A stretch of DNA of 15,989 nucleotides from NCBI GenBank assembly GCA_038227045.1, contig JBBRQD010000120.1, forward strand, positions 1-15,989. Direction: 5' to 3'. The stretch is from JANXLS01 sp038227045 (GTDB lineage Bacteria; Planctomycetota; SZUA-567; H5-PLA8). Positions 15,266 through 15,989 of this stretch are shown in pieces. How positions within the stretch are numbered: the first letter of the stretch is position 1; each line of letters starts with the position of its first letter. The translations under genes were made by a program, and so were the position numbers. The notes beneath the pieces were generated by a model, which was given only the letters and a program-made list of their open reading frames with translations, was not told the DNA's origin and ran no database searches.

Positions 15266-15559
15266 GTGCGAACGCTGACAGTAATTTTTTGTTCTCTGCT
15301 TCTGGTATTGTCTGGGTGTGGATCGGGGACTCCTACCCAGTCCAAAGGGTACGTCAATACCGACGGATACCCGCTCGATGTGTGCGTGGTCAGCGGTCAA
15401 AAATTGGGGTCGATGGGCGATGTTTTTGTCACGAAATTCAATGGCAAGACGCTCAAATTATGCTGCTCGGCTTGTCTCAAGGATTTCAATAAAGACACTG
15501 CGAAATACATGTCCCTTCTCGACGAGGCGGGAGCCAAGAAGGATGCGCCGGTTAAGTGA
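15266..15559 (+). CDS. Small lipoprotein with TRASH/YHS-like metal-binding motif
   Basis: A 97-residue lipoprotein. The signal ends in the lipobox LSGC with acylated Cys 18. The mature part has YPLDVCVVSGQKLGS, then LKLCCSACLKDFNKD. The cysteines at 40, 66, 67 and 70 and the following Phe match the TRASH/YHS-like pattern of small metal-handling domains, often copper or other thiophilic metals. Start GTG 15266 has AAAGGAA seven bases upstream; no ATG fits. It follows the pseudopilin-like gene by 27 bp and converges with the decayed frame at 15565. It may scavenge or sense a metal at the membrane surface. The metal itself cannot be told from sequence. Confidence 0.85.
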   Translation: MRTLTVIFCSLLLVLSGCGSGTPTQSKGYVNTDGYPLDVCVVSGQKLGSMGDVFVTKFNGKTLKLCCSACLKDFNKDTAKYMSLLDEAGAKKDAPVK

Positions 15560-15564
15560 GTTCG

Positions 15565-15870
15565 TCATTTCGCGGCGGGCTCAATCGGAGGGAGTTCACC
15601 CAGTATCACCCCGCACAGTCTCATTGCGAAAGCCACCGGTTTTGCTGGGCCGCAACAATTGAACACGATGCCATCTGCCGCCTGTTCCTGCAAATGAGGG
15701 AACAACTGACGCCCCGGTATTCTTACACGCGATTCCTCGCCGGGTATGCCCTCGGGCAGCCTGTAGTAATACGCTTCGAAGGCGTCGTCCGCGGTGAAGA
15801 CTGCGATGAGTTTGCGCTGTTTGTCGTACGGCGCGTAACATATCGAGGTGTCTTTGTTTACCGTGTGCCT
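15565..15870 (-). pseudogene. Start-less SseB-like fragment
   Basis: The minus strand is open for 101 codons from after the stop at 15871-15873 to TGA at 15565-15567. It reads like protein: KLIAVFTADDAFEAYYY, then VRIPGRQLFPHLQ, then ADGIVFNCCGPAKP, the order and spacing of an SseB N-terminal-type domain (FTs...; GR.LF; GI.vN..GP). There is no ATG, GTG or TTG until residue 57, so the gene is probably 5'-truncated or frameshifted. The overlapping 116-residue minus frame from 15946 is basic, low in hydrophobic core, and looks like its shadow. It lies 5 bp from the convergent lipoprotein stop. An unusual start codon would be the alternative. Confidence 0.45.
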
Positions 15871-15955
15871 TCATAGGAGAATCGCCACGAAAAACGCATG
15901 TAAATTGAGTTTTTGGGGCCAAAATCCGCAGCAAAGTGTTATGCACTCCTATGAA
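15870..15955. repeat. Separated 10-bp inverted repeat
   Basis: ttcataggag (15870-15879) is perfectly complementary to ctcctatgaa (15946-15955), 66 bases apart. The intervening sequence and the remaining 34 bases to the window edge contain no recognisable gene. The left arm lies exactly at the upstream end of the decayed SseB-like frame, so it could mark an insertion or deletion boundary, or be an operator pair. A chance match is possible. Confidence 0.3.
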
Positions 15956-15989
15956 GTTTTCGCGTTAACCCTTCAAAAAGGCGGTAAAC

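Noticed and set aside
15596..15946. Minus-strand frame with ATG, 116 codons
   Set aside because: Very basic, few hydrophobic core residues and no motif; the neighbouring frame reads more like a protein.

Overview
The window looks like a chromosomal segment from a Gram-negative bacterium, most likely of the Verrucomicrobiota (perhaps the Limisphaerales/Pedosphaera group) or a related PVC lineage. The grounds are a Tat-exported Gfo/Idh/MocA oxidoreductase next to a secreted alpha/beta hydrolase, a secreted HEAT-repeat protein, pseudopilin-type proteins, and intergenic DNA rich in palindromic REP-like elements. The lineage is inferred from gene style; there is no rRNA or marker gene. I recognised no tRNA, CRISPR array, transposase or phage gene.

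Layout. (1) 1-680: a small AT-rich hypothetical gene, then a stretch of degenerate repeats built on gggacagacac. (2) 678-1463 (-): a PP-loop ATPase of the Dph6/diphthine--ammonia-ligase-like family whose last codons and stop lie in the repeat. (3) 1645-5215 (+): a compact cassette of membrane-anchored SGNH hydrolase, NodU/TobZ/SxtI-type O-carbamoyltransferase, SxtJ-family membrane protein and DUF5989 small membrane protein. The first two genes overlap by 4 bp. It resembles the sxtI-J-K block of saxitoxin loci but has no toxin-specific partner, so it is probably a module that carbamoylates a surface glycan or envelope metabolite. (4) 5220-7859 (-): a secreted HEAT-repeat protein followed 3 bp later by a four-helix membrane protein with a MerR/excisionase-like tail. 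(5) 7860-8264: a dense nest of palindromes. (6) 8265-12551 (-): alpha/beta hydrolase, secreted propeller-like protein and Tat-exported oxidoreductase, probably a carbohydrate-use locus. (7) 12552-12797: divergent intergenic region with a perfect REPIN-like inverted repeat. (8) 12798-14576 (+): a SAM-methyltransferase-like domain fused to seventeen tandem 14-residue coiled-coil repeats. (9) 14624-15559 (+): a pseudopilin-like DUF2950 protein and a small lipoprotein with a TRASH/YHS-like cysteine motif. (10) 15565-15870 (-): an open but start-less SseB-like reading frame, probably a decayed gene.

The points most worth following are the carbamoylation cassette, the methyltransferase/coiled-coil protein (a possible length ruler of the WbdD kind, with its metal-site HDT changed to QNT), the membrane protein with a DNA-binding-like tail, the cysteine-rich exported pair, and the GTAG-flanked REP elements.
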